Assembly (NCBI RefSeq): GCF_018100785.1
Contig: NZ_JAGJEC010000001.1
Coordinates: 1,240,001 to 1,304,000 of the forward strand
Origin: Maribacter sp. MMG018
GTDB taxonomy: Bacteria > Bacteroidota > Bacteroidia > Flavobacteriales > Flavobacteriaceae
Reading direction: 5' to 3'
Length of the DNA: 64,000 nt
Position numbers and translations under genes: made by a program. The number at the start of each line of letters is the position of its first letter. Position 1 is the first letter of the stretch. Positions 43,749 to 52,603 of the stretch are shown here, in pieces. The notes under the pieces are model-generated. The model saw only the letters and a list, made by a program, of their open reading frames with translations. It had not been told where the DNA came from and did not search any database.

Positions 43749-43763
43749 AATAATGATTTTTAA

Positions 43764-45182
43764 CTATTTATAGCTTCTAGGAGCCATGAAAGAGCATGTG
43801 GTGGTTTCTATCAGTTCATCTCCACTATAAACGCCTACTTTCAGTTTTTCCTTATCGCTCTTAACCGCTGCATTGTTGATCTCTATGAACAAGGTGCCTT
43901 CTGCAAGATCTTGGGCAGGAACTACAAAATTTTCGTTCCTTACCAGTTTTACACTGCCTTTGTGCGATAGTAGTTTAAAGTGTACGTCTGGCACATCTTT
44001 GGTCGTTTTGTTGACCAACTTATAGGTATAGACATTGCTGATGATATTGTTGTCTTTGTGTTCGTACAGCTGTCCTGGCAATCTTAAAATATTGGCTTCA
44101 AGTTCATTACGTAAAAATAACATACCCACCAATACCCCTATAAGAATAACAAGTACCGCGGTATAGCCTTTTAGACGTGGTGTAAATTTGAATTTTTCCT
44201 TTTTCGTAATCTCGTCCTCACTGGCATATCTGATCAAGCCTTTGGGAAGGTTTACTTTTTCCATAATGGTATCGCATTCATCGATACAGGCGGTACAGTT
44301 TACACACTCTAACTGAGTTCCGTTTCTTATGTCGATACCTGTGGGGCATACGTTTACACACTGTTTACAGTCGATACAGTCGCCATAGCCCAATTCTTTT
44401 CTGTCTTCGTTCTTACGCCATTTTTTTCTTCCTTTTTCACCCTCGCCTCGTTTATGGTCATAGGCAACAACAATAGACTTGTTATCGAGCAATACCCCTT
44501 GCATTCTACCGTAAGGGCATGCGATGATACATACTTGTTCGCGAAACCAGGCGAAAATAAAGTAGAAGACCGCCGTGAACACCAAAAGCGAGATCAGGGT
44601 GCTTATATGCTCGCCCGGGCCATCGGTTATGTAACGTATGAGCCTATCGCTTCCTATAAGGTAGGCCAAAAATATATTCGCTATCAAAAACGAAATGATA
44701 AAAAAGATGCTCCATTTAAGACCTCTTTTTCTTATTTTTTCGGCATTCCATGGTTGTCTGTCCAGTTTTATCTGAGCTCCACGATCGCCATCTATCCAGT
44801 ACTCTATCCTACGGAAAACCATTTCCATGAATATCGTCTGTGGACACATCCACCCGCAAAAAATACGTCCGAAGGCAACAGTGAAGAGTGCTATAAAAAT
44901 AACACCGATAATCATTGAAATAACGAACAAATGAAAATCTTGGGGCCAAAATGGAAATCCGAAGATATTGAACCTGCGTTCAAGTACATTGAACATTAAG
45001 AACTGGTTGCCATTAATTTTGACAAACGGGGCAGCAAAAAGAAAAGTAAGTAGCAGATAACTTACGTATTTACGATACTTATAGTATTTTCCACTCGGTT
45101 TTTTAGGAAAGACCCATGCACGTTTGCCTTCCTCGTTAATTGTTCCTATGGAATCCCTAAAATTTTCTTGGTCCTGTGACAT
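43764..45182 (-). CDS. ccoG: cytochrome c oxidase accessory protein CcoG
   Basis: 472 residues. Several transmembrane helices are followed by iron-sulfur motifs. CGWMCPQ is in the membrane part near residues 110-116. CIACPYGRMQ follows, then two 4Fe-4S clusters in CIDCKQCVNVCPTGIDIR and CVNCTACIDECD. The C-terminal part is an Ig-like periplasmic domain. CcoG reduces copper for the oxidase active site. It is 69 bp after ccoP in the operon. A plus-strand frame inside it is not a gene. Confidence 0.95.
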   Translation of the reverse strand: MSQDQENFRDSIGTINEEGKRAWVFPKKPSGKYYKYRKYVSYLLLTFLFAAPFVKINGNQFLMFNVLERRFNIFGFPFWPQDFHLFVISMIIGVIFIALFTVAFGRIFCGWMCPQTIFMEMVFRRIEYWIDGDRGAQIKLDRQPWNAEKIRKRGLKWSIFFIISFLIANIFLAYLIGSDRLIRYITDGPGEHISTLISLLVFTAVFYFIFAWFREQVCIIACPYGRMQGVLLDNKSIVVAYDHKRGEGEKGRKKWRKNEDRKELGYGDCIDCKQCVNVCPTGIDIRNGTQLECVNCTACIDECDTIMEKVNLPKGLIRYASEDEITKKEKFKFTPRLKGYTAVLVILIGVLVGMLFLRNELEANILRLPGQLYEHKDNNIISNVYTYKLVNKTTKDVPDVHFKLLSHKGSVKLVRNENFVVPAQDLAEGTLFIEINNAAVKSDKEKLKVGVYSGDELIETTTCSFMAPRSYK

Positions 45183-45251
45183 TACTTTTTCTTTTTGCTG
45201 GTGTCGACCATTTGTTCGGCAATCAGTTTACTTATTTTTTAATTGTTTGTC

Positions 45252-46211
45252 TTAATTAATAGCGACTTCGTCTTCTGCTACCGTAACGGTAGAATCTATT
45301 ACTTGTTCTACTTTTTCTTCCGATTGGGGAGCATCTGGATCTACCCAAACGTCACCTTCTGGATCTTTTGGATTGGCCGGTGTGCTTCCATTGATCTCTG
45401 TAAGTATATAACTGGCCACTTGGGCTATTTGAGCCGGTTTTAAGGTAGACTTCCATGAAATCATACCTTTACCATCTCTACCACCTTCAGATATGGTGTT
45501 GAAAACATTTTTAATGCCGCCACCGAGAATCCAATATTGATCGGTCAGGTTCGGGCCAATACCACCGCCACCGTCGGCCATATGACAGGCCACACAATTG
45601 GACTCGAAAATTGTTTTACCTGCAGAAATATCGGAAGCTTCCGTTAACAGGGTAACACTATTGGCATCTACCAAATCTTTGGCCGTTTTTTTATAGGCCT
45701 CTATTTCTATTTGAGCCTGGGCAACCTCTTGTTCGTATTCCAATTCTTGGTCGTAAGCATGAAAAACGTGAAAACGAACCAAATAGATAACACAGAAAAG
45801 AATAGTGGCATAGAACATATATACCCACCATGGCGGTAGCTTGTTGTCCAGCTCACGAATACCATCGTAATTGTGGTCCAGTATAATTTCTTCCTCGGCT
45901 TCTATAGGTTTTGATCCAAGGAGTTTTTTGTACATCTTTTTGCCCCAGCTCCATTCAAATCCTTTGTTTTTAGAAGCGATGTAACGTTCTTTTGCTTCTT
46001 CTGATAGTGTTTGGAACATTACATTTTCAATAGCCGCTAAGATCAGCTCTATACCTATAAGCAATAACAGTATAAAAACTAAAAACATTAACGCCATTGG
46101 ATATGCTATGAATGCAGGCTGATCACCGGAGTCTATGAAATACTCCATCAGGCCAAAAGTCGTAAAAAAGAGTAGTGGCAGTCTAATCCACCAAGGTCCT
46201 AAGTTTTTCAT
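45252..46211 (-). CDS. ccoP: cbb3 oxidase subunit III (CcoP), single haem
   Basis: 319 residues. Two transmembrane helices at the N-terminus precede the typical LDHNYDGIRELDNKLPPWWVYMF. One cytochrome c domain has CVACH near residues 203-207 and the axial methionine probably in GMISWK. Proteobacterial CcoP carries two haems; a single-haem CcoP is the Bacteroidota form. The acidic tail after residue 290 is unstructured. The ATG overlaps the ccoQ stop by four bases (46208-46211), giving translational coupling. Confidence 0.95.
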   Translation of the reverse strand: MKNLGPWWIRLPLLFFTTFGLMEYFIDSGDQPAFIAYPMALMFLVFILLLLIGIELILAAIENVMFQTLSEEAKERYIASKNKGFEWSWGKKMYKKLLGSKPIEAEEEIILDHNYDGIRELDNKLPPWWVYMFYATILFCVIYLVRFHVFHAYDQELEYEQEVAQAQIEIEAYKKTAKDLVDANSVTLLTEASDISAGKTIFESNCVACHMADGGGGIGPNLTDQYWILGGGIKNVFNTISEGGRDGKGMISWKSTLKPAQIAQVASYILTEINGSTPANPKDPEGDVWVDPDAPQSEEKVEQVIDSTVTVAEDEVAIN

Positions 46212-46399
46212 AATTCATTATTTTGTTGGTTAGTGTTTTCTAAAGGAATCTCGCTAACCTCTTTGATGTATGATTTTGATGCGGTGAATACCCACCAAAA
46301 CAATACGACGAAGAAGACGAAGAAGATTAATAGTGATATCATTGGATAGGTGGCTACACCCTCAATGTTTTCCATATATCCTTTTACGAATTTTAACAT
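46208..46399 (-). CDS. ccoQ: small cbb3 oxidase subunit (CcoQ-like)
   Basis: 63 residues, with one transmembrane helix (MISLLIFFVFFVVLFWWVFTA) and a polar C-terminal tail. Its place between ccoNO and ccoP, its size, and the ATGA overlap with ccoP support CcoQ, which stabilises the oxidase. Similarity to E. coli-type CcoQ is too weak for identity alone to prove it. Confidence 0.85.
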   Translation of the reverse strand: MLKFVKGYMENIEGVATYPMISLLIFFVFFVVLFWWVFTASKSYIKEVSEIPLENTNQQNNEL

Positions 46400-46405
46400 G
46401 GCTTC

Positions 46406-48604
46406 TTAGTTTTTAGAGGTTGTTACGTTTGTTTCCTTTATTTTGATATCTGTTCCTAGACGTTGCAAATAGGCTATCAATGCTACGATTTCCCTGTCGC
46501 GCATTTCTACGAATTCTTCTCCGTTTTCGGCCGCATATTTTTTATCGGCCTCGTATGTGGAGGCAAAATCAGGATCACTGTACAGATTCTTTTCAATTTT
46601 TATGGCTTGTTCCGTCATACGGGCTTCGGCATTCTCGATGTCCTCTTCGGTATATGGAACCCCTAACTTGGCCAAGCCCCTCATTTTAGCTTTTATATCG
46701 CTGCGATCATGCTTGTTTCTTATTAGCCAAGAGTACGAAGGCATTATAGATCCAGATGAAGTGGTTTGCGGATCGTACATGTGGTTTAAGTGCCAGTTAT
46801 CGGTGTATTTTCCACCTACCCTTAACAAATCTGGTCCTGTTCTTTTACTTCCCCATAAGAATGGACGGTCATAAACGAACTCTCCAGCTTTGGCATATTC
46901 GCCATATCGTTCTACCTCACTTCTAAATGGTCGTACCATTTGAGAGTGGCAACCAACACAACCTTCTCGTATATACAGGTCTCTACCTTCCAATTCTAGC
47001 GGAGTGTAAGGCGTAACGCTCGTAATGGTAGGTATGTTCGATTTAACCAATAGGGTAGGTATGATCTGTACCATACCACCAATAAGAATGGCAATGGTGG
47101 CCAAAATGGTCAATTGTATAGGTTTACGCTCTAACCAAGTGTGGAACGTTTCTCCAGAGGTTCTGCTTTTTGATACCCTTGTTAATGCCGGTGCCTCTGC
47201 CAATTCATCTTTAACGGCCTGTCCGGACCTGATCGTTACGATTACATTGTACACCATTGTAAGCGCACCGATAATATATAAACTACCACCTATGGCACGC
47301 ATCCAGTACATGGGCATTATCTCGTGTACGGTTTCTAAAAAGTTACCGTATACCAAGGTGCCGTCCGGGTTAAAATCTTTCCACATAAGGGCTTGTGTAA
47401 ACCCGGCAACATACATTGGCAGTGTATAAAGTATAATTCCTAAGGTTCCTATCCAGAAATGGAAATTGGCCAAACCTACGGAAGCTAATCTGGTTTTGAA
47501 CATTTTTGGCACCAACCAATAGATCATACCAAAGGTCAAGAACCCGTTCCATGCAAGTGCGCCTACGTGAACGTGGGCAATGATCCAGTCGCTAAAGTGC
47601 GCAATGGCATTTACGTTTTTCAGTGATAGCATAGGGCCTTCAAACGTTGCCATACCATAACCTGTAATGGCCACTACCATAAATTTTAAGGTTGGGTCGG
47701 TACGTACTTTGTCCCAAGCGCCCCTTAAAGTCAATAATCCATTGATCATACCACCCCAAGACGGAGCTATCAACATTACAGAAAAGGCAACACCCAAATT
47801 CTGTGCCCAATCAGGTAAGGCTGAATATAATAAGTGGTGAGGACCTGCCCAGATGTATATAAATATCAATGACCAGAAGTGAACTATGGAAAGTTTGTAG
47901 GAGTACACAGGTCTGTTGGCCGCTTTAGGTACAAAATAGTACATAAGGCCCAAGAACGGAGTGGTCAAGAAAAAAGCCACCGCGTTATGGCCGTACCACC
48001 ATTGTACCAAGGCATCTTGTACACCGGCATATACAGAATAACTCTTCATTGCCGTAACTGGCAATGCCAAACTATTGAATATATGAAGTACCGCAACCGT
48101 TACGAACGTGGCCAAATAAAACCAAATGGCAACATATAAATGTCGTTGTCTTCTTTTTATCATGGTGCCGATAAGGTTGGCGCCAAAGGCTACCCAAACA
48201 ATGGCGATGCCTATATCTATGGGCCACTCCAACTCCGCATATTCTTTAGAAGTACTAAAACCTAAAGGGAGCGAAATTGCTGCGGCGACAATAACCAATT
48301 GCCAGCCCCAAAAATTAATGTTGCTTAAAATGTCGCTGAACATTCTGGCCTTTAAAAGGCGTTGGGTAGAATAATAGACCCCCGCGAAAATGGCATTACC
48401 GACAAAGGCAAAGATTACCGCATTGGTGTGTAAAGGCCTAAGACGACCAAAACTTAACCAGGATATACCATCCGTTAGGTTAGGGAACATAAACATATAA
48501 GCGAGCAAAAGACCAACTGACATGCCTACTATACCCCAGAACATTGTAGCGTAGATAAACTTTTTTACGATTTTATTATCGTAATAGAACTGCTGTACTT
48601 CCAT
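46406..48604 (-). CDS. ccoNO: fused cbb3 oxidase subunits I and II (CcoN-CcoO)
   Basis: 732 residues. Residues about 1-480 are CcoN: twelve transmembrane helices with haem ligands in RPLHTNAVIFAFVG, the copper/active-site segment WYGHNAVAFFL, and AHVHVGALAWNG. After a linker and one more helix, the CcoO part begins near 530 with the haem c motif CVGCHSQMVRPF near 548-559, RTGPDLLRVGGKY and the C-terminal LVAYLQRLGTD-like end (IVALIAYLQRLGTD). Fusion is common in Bacteroidota. It is the terminal reductase subunit of the high-affinity oxidase. It follows ccoS with 6 bp between. Confidence 0.96.
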   Translation of the reverse strand: MEVQQFYYDNKIVKKFIYATMFWGIVGMSVGLLLAYMFMFPNLTDGISWLSFGRLRPLHTNAVIFAFVGNAIFAGVYYSTQRLLKARMFSDILSNINFWGWQLVIVAAAISLPLGFSTSKEYAELEWPIDIGIAIVWVAFGANLIGTMIKRRQRHLYVAIWFYLATFVTVAVLHIFNSLALPVTAMKSYSVYAGVQDALVQWWYGHNAVAFFLTTPFLGLMYYFVPKAANRPVYSYKLSIVHFWSLIFIYIWAGPHHLLYSALPDWAQNLGVAFSVMLIAPSWGGMINGLLTLRGAWDKVRTDPTLKFMVVAITGYGMATFEGPMLSLKNVNAIAHFSDWIIAHVHVGALAWNGFLTFGMIYWLVPKMFKTRLASVGLANFHFWIGTLGIILYTLPMYVAGFTQALMWKDFNPDGTLVYGNFLETVHEIMPMYWMRAIGGSLYIIGALTMVYNVIVTIRSGQAVKDELAEAPALTRVSKSRTSGETFHTWLERKPIQLTILATIAILIGGMVQIIPTLLVKSNIPTITSVTPYTPLELEGRDLYIREGCVGCHSQMVRPFRSEVERYGEYAKAGEFVYDRPFLWGSKRTGPDLLRVGGKYTDNWHLNHMYDPQTTSSGSIMPSYSWLIRNKHDRSDIKAKMRGLAKLGVPYTEEDIENAEARMTEQAIKIEKNLYSDPDFASTYEADKKYAAENGEEFVEMRDREIVALIAYLQRLGTDIKIKETNVTTSKN

Positions 48605-48610
48605 AGTTGA

Positions 48611-48814
48611 TTAGTTATTGATTTCTATTGATGTATCTATTTTGGTTTTCTTTGAATTCTTTTTTTTTTTGACAAGTTCGTCTTCAAAAAGTATCCTTAC
48701 CGATGGAGTGTAGGAATCATCGTATTGTCCATTTTTTACCGATATGATAAAGGCGACAAAAAAAATGATGGCAACAGTTATACTGATAGCCAATAGAATA
48801 TAAATAACACTCAT
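48611..48814 (-). CDS. ccoS: cbb3 oxidase assembly protein CcoS
   Basis: 67 residues. One transmembrane helix (VIYILLAISITVAIIFFVAFIISV) is followed by KNGQYDDSYTPSVRILFEDE, the CcoS signature with the aspartates. CcoS is needed for haem and copper insertion into the oxidase. It is the first gene after the promoter at 48834-48876. Confidence 0.9.
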   Translation of the reverse strand: MSVIYILLAISITVAIIFFVAFIISVKNGQYDDSYTPSVRILFEDELVKKKKNSKKTKIDTSIEINN

Positions 48815-48833
48815 ACCTTTTTGAATTATTGGG

Positions 48834-48876
48834 TAAAATTACCGTTGACGATTAGTTTTAAATATGATATTTATCA
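48834..48876 (-). promoter_or_regulatory. FNR-type promoter of ccoS-ccoNOQP-GH operon
   Basis: The box TGATATTTATCA is at 48865-48876. On the minus strand its centre is 36.5 bp upstream of the final base of TAATTTTA (48841-48834), a one-mismatch -7 element. The twelve-base box is identical to the one at 51804, upstream of ccoI. Expected start site is near 48829, with ccoS beginning at 48814. Confidence 0.68.
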
Positions 48877-48919
48877 GGTTTTTTTTATAATCGGTTCGTA
48901 TCTATTAAAATGATTATGG

Positions 48920-49351
48920 CTATTGCTCTTTTATTAAATCGGGTTCTTTTAAAATAACGAACAGAGCGGAGGCCAATACCAAATTCTTTACTATATATTG
49001 TCCTAATAATGTCAGTACCATGGGGCTGTCATTAAAAGATTGGTCGTAAAACAGAAACAAGGGCGTAAAAGTGCAGGCGATATGGCATAGAGCAACCAGT
49101 ACTACTTGTTTTTTGAATAAATTAAAGACTAAAAAAAGACCAATGGCCAGTTCCATCGATGCCAATAACAAGATTGCAAATTGGTCGCCGAGTATACCAA
49201 AAGTAAGTTTGTTTATGGTGTCGATGGCCAGTTGTTCCGCTGGACTATAGTTAGGGAAGAGTTTTAGACTGCCAAACCACAGATATACTATGCCCAAGGC
49301 AATTCTCATTAAACACAACGGGGTTAATTTTAATTGTAGTTTTTTAATCAT
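48920..49351 (-). CDS. DoxX-family membrane protein
   Basis: 143 residues with four hydrophobic helices (LMRIALGIVYLWFGSLKLFP at the start, LLLASMELAIGLFLVFNLF in the middle). The G-x-x-x-L-W-x-G-x-x-K-x-F pattern is typical of DoxX proteins. It begins one base after the ccoI stop, so it is co-expressed with ccoI, ahead of the separate ccoS promoter. DoxX relatives act in respiration or membrane redox; the function here is unknown. Confidence 0.8.
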   Translation of the reverse strand: MIKKLQLKLTPLCLMRIALGIVYLWFGSLKLFPNYSPAEQLAIDTINKLTFGILGDQFAILLLASMELAIGLFLVFNLFKKQVVLVALCHIACTFTPLFLFYDQSFNDSPMVLTLLGQYIVKNLVLASALFVILKEPDLIKEQ

Positions 49352-51748
49352 TTAGTTCAGTTTTCTTCCTACAAGGTTAGTCATAATTGTTGTAAACCCT
49401 ACTACACTAATAGAGCTCAATGGCATTAATATGGCGGCGATTACCGGTTCTAATTGTCCTGTAACGGCAAAATAGAGCCCTATCACATTATATAACAATG
49501 ATAACATAAAACTTAATTTTATGATCCTCATGGCTTTTTTGGAAGCCATGATGTAGTTGTAGAGTTGTTTAAGCTTGGAAGCATCCATGATGCCATCGCA
49601 TGCAGGGGAAAAAACATTGATGTTCTCCGAGACCGCGATACCTACCTCTGCCTGTGCCAAAGCTCCTGCGTCGTTGAGGCCGTCACCTACCATTAATACT
49701 TTTTTATGCTGATTTTGAAGAGATTTTATGAACTCTAACTTGTCTTCCGGTTTTTGGTTAAAAAACAAGGGGGTGAGTTTAGGCAACAATTTTTCTAAAT
49801 TGGCTTTTTCTCCTTCGTTGTCACCCGACAAAATAGCTAGTTGAAAGGTTTCTGACATATTTTTGAAAAGATCTGAGACCCCTTCTCTATACTGGTTATG
49901 AAAAACATATTTGCCTTTGTAATGATCGTTGCTTGCAATATGCACAGCGGTATTTGCACTGTCACCGGCCTGGTGGTTTCCCACAAAATTAGAGGATCCT
50001 ATCTTAATGTGTTCATTGTCTTTACTGCCTTCCACTCCTTTTCCCAAATGTTCTTCATAATCATCTAGGGTCACAATGTTCTGCTCTTCCAAAAGATCGT
50101 ACAAGGCCCTGCTAAGTGGGTGGTTGGAGGCTCGTAACGTATTTTTTAAAAGTGATTCCTCTTTCGGGGTCAACGGCATACCTTCATAGGTGGCGGTACT
50201 TTTCTGAGTCGTGGTAATAGTTCCTGTTTTGTCAAATATGGCAGTGTCTACTTGGGCTAATTGTTCAATGGTCGTTGTATCTCTCAAGTAGAATTTTTTC
50301 TGTCCAAAGATCCGTAACATGTTACCCAAGGTAAAAGGCGATGCCAAGGCAATGGCACATGGGCATGCTATGATCAAGACCGCCGTAAATACGTTGATGG
50401 CCTTGCTCGGGTCGTAGTAGAGCCAGAAAGCGGTGGCCAAAAAAGCGATGGAGAGTACGCCAATGGTGAATCTTTTGCCGATACTGTCTGTAAGTGTTTG
50501 AAACCTTGTGGATTTATCGGTCTTAAATACCGAGTTGCTCCATAATTGGGTAAGGTAACTTTGAGAAACGGATTTTAACGCCTCCATTTCGATCGGGCCG
50601 TTAAGCTGTCTGCCTCCTGCAAACACTTTGTCTCCATATTCCCTTTCTACGGGTACTGATTCACCGGTGACAAAACTGTAATCTATTTTTGCCTTTCCCT
50701 TTAATAAAATACCGTCTACGGGAATCAATTCTTCGTTTCTTATCAGTAACCTGTCCCCTTGTTTTATTTCGTGCACCTGGGTGCTTTCTTCTTTGCCGTT
50801 TTCAAAAATCTTGGTTACCGCAATAGGGAAATAAGATTTGTAATCGCGTTCGAAAGACAAAAACGAATATGTTTTTTGTTGAAAGAACTTGCCCAGCAAC
50901 AAAAAGAAAACCAAGCCTGTAAGCGAGTCAAAAAAACCACTTCCCCAATCAAATATAATTTCAAGGGTACTTCGTAAGAACAATACCAAAATACCTAAGG
51001 ATATAGGTACATCTATGTTCAATATTTTACTGCGCAGTCCTTTGTAAGCGGATATAAAATAATCTGCTCCGGCATAAAAGACCACGGGCAACGAAAATGC
51101 GAACATCAACCATCTGAACACATCTTCATATTGGTTCAGCCAATACTCCCCACCGGATGCCTCGCTGGTACTAAGGTCAAAATATTCGGGGAACGATAAG
51201 AACATGACATTGCCAAAGGCAAAGCCGGCAACCCCTAACTTATAGATAAGACTTCTATCGGCACTTTTTTTCTTGTTGTCAAAATCATCTAAAGAGATAT
51301 ATGGCTCGTATCCTATTTTTGTTAATAATACGACCAGTTGCTTCAATGATATTCCTTTACTATTGTAGGTGATCCGGACCGTTTTTTTCGGAAAATCTAC
51401 TTGAGATTGGGTGATGAACGGATTTAACTTGTTCATATTCTCCAGTACCCAAATACAAGAACTGCAATGTATAAGGGGAATGTACAGGTTTACTATTTGT
51501 AGACTACCATCATTGAATTCGGTTAACCGGTCGATAATGGTGTCGTTCTCCAAAAAATCGTACTTGCCTTCTATGGCCGTTGGAGTGCTACCCGTACCGG
51601 ACTGAAGATCATAATAATAGGAGAGGTCATTTTCTGAAAAGATTTCATAAACGGTTTTGCATCCATTGCAACAGAAATGCTTTTCATCATATACGATGGC
51701 GCCAGAACCACACTCGTCACCACAGTGATAACACTTTTGTTTGTCCAT
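49352..51748 (-). CDS. ccoI: copper-translocating P-type ATPase CcoI
   Basis: 798 residues from the ATG at 51748; a 33-residue extension to 51847 would cross the promoter and FNR box and is rejected. Residues 5-45 contain CYHCGDECGSG and CCNGCKTVY. A heavy-metal domain has CSSCIWVL near 93-100. The CPCA motif for copper passage lies within ACPCAIALASP, the phosphorylation site is DKTGTITTT, and GDGLNDAGALA is the hinge. It exports copper for insertion into CcoN. Divergent from fnr. Confidence 0.95.
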   Translation of the reverse strand: MDKQKCYHCGDECGSGAIVYDEKHFCCNGCKTVYEIFSENDLSYYYDLQSGTGSTPTAIEGKYDFLENDTIIDRLTEFNDGSLQIVNLYIPLIHCSSCIWVLENMNKLNPFITQSQVDFPKKTVRITYNSKGISLKQLVVLLTKIGYEPYISLDDFDNKKKSADRSLIYKLGVAGFAFGNVMFLSFPEYFDLSTSEASGGEYWLNQYEDVFRWLMFAFSLPVVFYAGADYFISAYKGLRSKILNIDVPISLGILVLFLRSTLEIIFDWGSGFFDSLTGLVFFLLLGKFFQQKTYSFLSFERDYKSYFPIAVTKIFENGKEESTQVHEIKQGDRLLIRNEELIPVDGILLKGKAKIDYSFVTGESVPVEREYGDKVFAGGRQLNGPIEMEALKSVSQSYLTQLWSNSVFKTDKSTRFQTLTDSIGKRFTIGVLSIAFLATAFWLYYDPSKAINVFTAVLIIACPCAIALASPFTLGNMLRIFGQKKFYLRDTTTIEQLAQVDTAIFDKTGTITTTQKSTATYEGMPLTPKEESLLKNTLRASNHPLSRALYDLLEEQNIVTLDDYEEHLGKGVEGSKDNEHIKIGSSNFVGNHQAGDSANTAVHIASNDHYKGKYVFHNQYREGVSDLFKNMSETFQLAILSGDNEGEKANLEKLLPKLTPLFFNQKPEDKLEFIKSLQNQHKKVLMVGDGLNDAGALAQAEVGIAVSENINVFSPACDGIMDASKLKQLYNYIMASKKAMRIIKLSFMLSLLYNVIGLYFAVTGQLEPVIAAILMPLSSISVVGFTTIMTNLVGRKLN

Positions 51749-51772
51749 AATCCGTTTACTTATACCCTTTTG

Positions 51773-51815
51773 CAAAGATGCTGTTTGAAAGTACCAAAAA
51801 ACATGATATTTATCA
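51773..51815 (-). promoter_or_regulatory. FNR-type promoter of ccoI
   Basis: The box TGATATTTATCA (51804-51815) has its centre 36.5 bp upstream of the final G of CATCTTTG (51780-51773, minus strand), a one-mismatch -7 element. The start site should be near 51768, 20 bp before the ATG. Confidence 0.68.
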
Positions 51816-51846
51816 ATTTTTAATTTTCTTGGAATGGTTATTTTCA
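51804..51846 (+). promoter_or_regulatory. possible FNR autoregulatory promoter
   Basis: The same box read toward fnr has TATTTTCA (51839-51846) at the same 36.5-bp distance. It matches TAnnTTTG only at TA and two T's, so this is a weak promoter or none. Confidence 0.35.
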
Positions 51847-51867
51847 CCGCTTATAATTTTTTTTCAA

Positions 51868-52557
51868 ATGGAAAGCAGGTGTGAAAGTTGCATAATTCGA
51901 CAGTTTAATTCTTTACGTGCCATGAGTAAGGAAGAGTTAAAAAAAGTGTCCGATTCGAAAGTTACCAAAAGCATAAAAAAAGGGGAGCCGATCTTCGAGG
52001 AAGGTGAAAAGCTCGATGGTGTCTATTGTATAAGAAACGGTATCTCCAAACTTTCAAAATTAAGTGCAAACGGTAAAGATCAGATCGTTAAATTGGCGAG
52101 CAAGGGAGACGTTATAGGGCAACGATCTGTAGTTGCGGAGGAAAACGTAAACCTAAGTGCCGTGGCCGTTAGCGATATGGAGGTATGTTTTATACCAAAA
52201 GAACACATTGTTTCTACCTTACAGACCAATCCTAATTTTACGCTGGAGGTTTTACGCCATATGGCCCATGATTTAAAGGAGGCGGACGATGTAGTGGTGA
52301 ACATGAGCCAAAAAAATGTCAAACAACGGGTTGCAGAGGCTTTCCTTTATCTAAAAAGCAACTATGGGGAAGACGAGGATGGTTTTTTGACCCTTACGCT
52401 CTCTAGGGAAGATATTTCCAACGTTGTAGGTACTGCCGTTGAATCGTGTATTAGAATTATATCCGAATTTAAAAAGAAAGGTTTTCTTAAGACTTCCGGT
52501 AAGAAAATAGGCATCATCGATGAACGTGCGCTAAAAGAATTGGCCGAAGGGTTTTGA
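51868..52557 (+). CDS. FNR/CRP-family oxygen-responsive regulator with altered cysteine set
   Basis: 229 residues from the ATG at 51868. A longer frame from 51778 would start inside the control region and add a hydrophobic stretch, so I reject it. Cysteines are at 5, 8, 54 and 107. The spacing of 5, 8 and 107 equals that of E. coli FNR 20, 23 and 122. The Cys29 equivalent is Asn14, and Cys54 is extra. The cyclic-nucleotide fold is about 30-140. The helix-turn-helix is about 170-205 (LSREDISNVVGTAVESCIRII), with the E and R of the recognition helix conserved. It probably activates the low-oxygen promoters listed here. Confidence 0.87.
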   Translation: MESRCESCIIRQFNSLRAMSKEELKKVSDSKVTKSIKKGEPIFEEGEKLDGVYCIRNGISKLSKLSANGKDQIVKLASKGDVIGQRSVVAEENVNLSAVAVSDMEVCFIPKEHIVSTLQTNPNFTLEVLRHMAHDLKEADDVVVNMSQKNVKQRVAEAFLYLKSNYGEDEDGFLTLTLSREDISNVVGTAVESCIRIISEFKKKGFLKTSGKKIGIIDERALKELAEGF

Positions 52558-52603
52558 TAAAAAAGAACTGGATAGGTTAAGGGGCGGAGCTCTTATTAAA
52601 ACC

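Noticed and set aside
44454-44918. 154-codon plus-strand open frame
   Set aside because: Shadow of ccoG, whose iron-sulfur cysteines are in the minus-strand frame.
49352-51847. Longer CcoI start at 51847
   Set aside because: It would run through the -7 element and FNR box; the ATG at 51748 begins the cysteine-rich domain directly.
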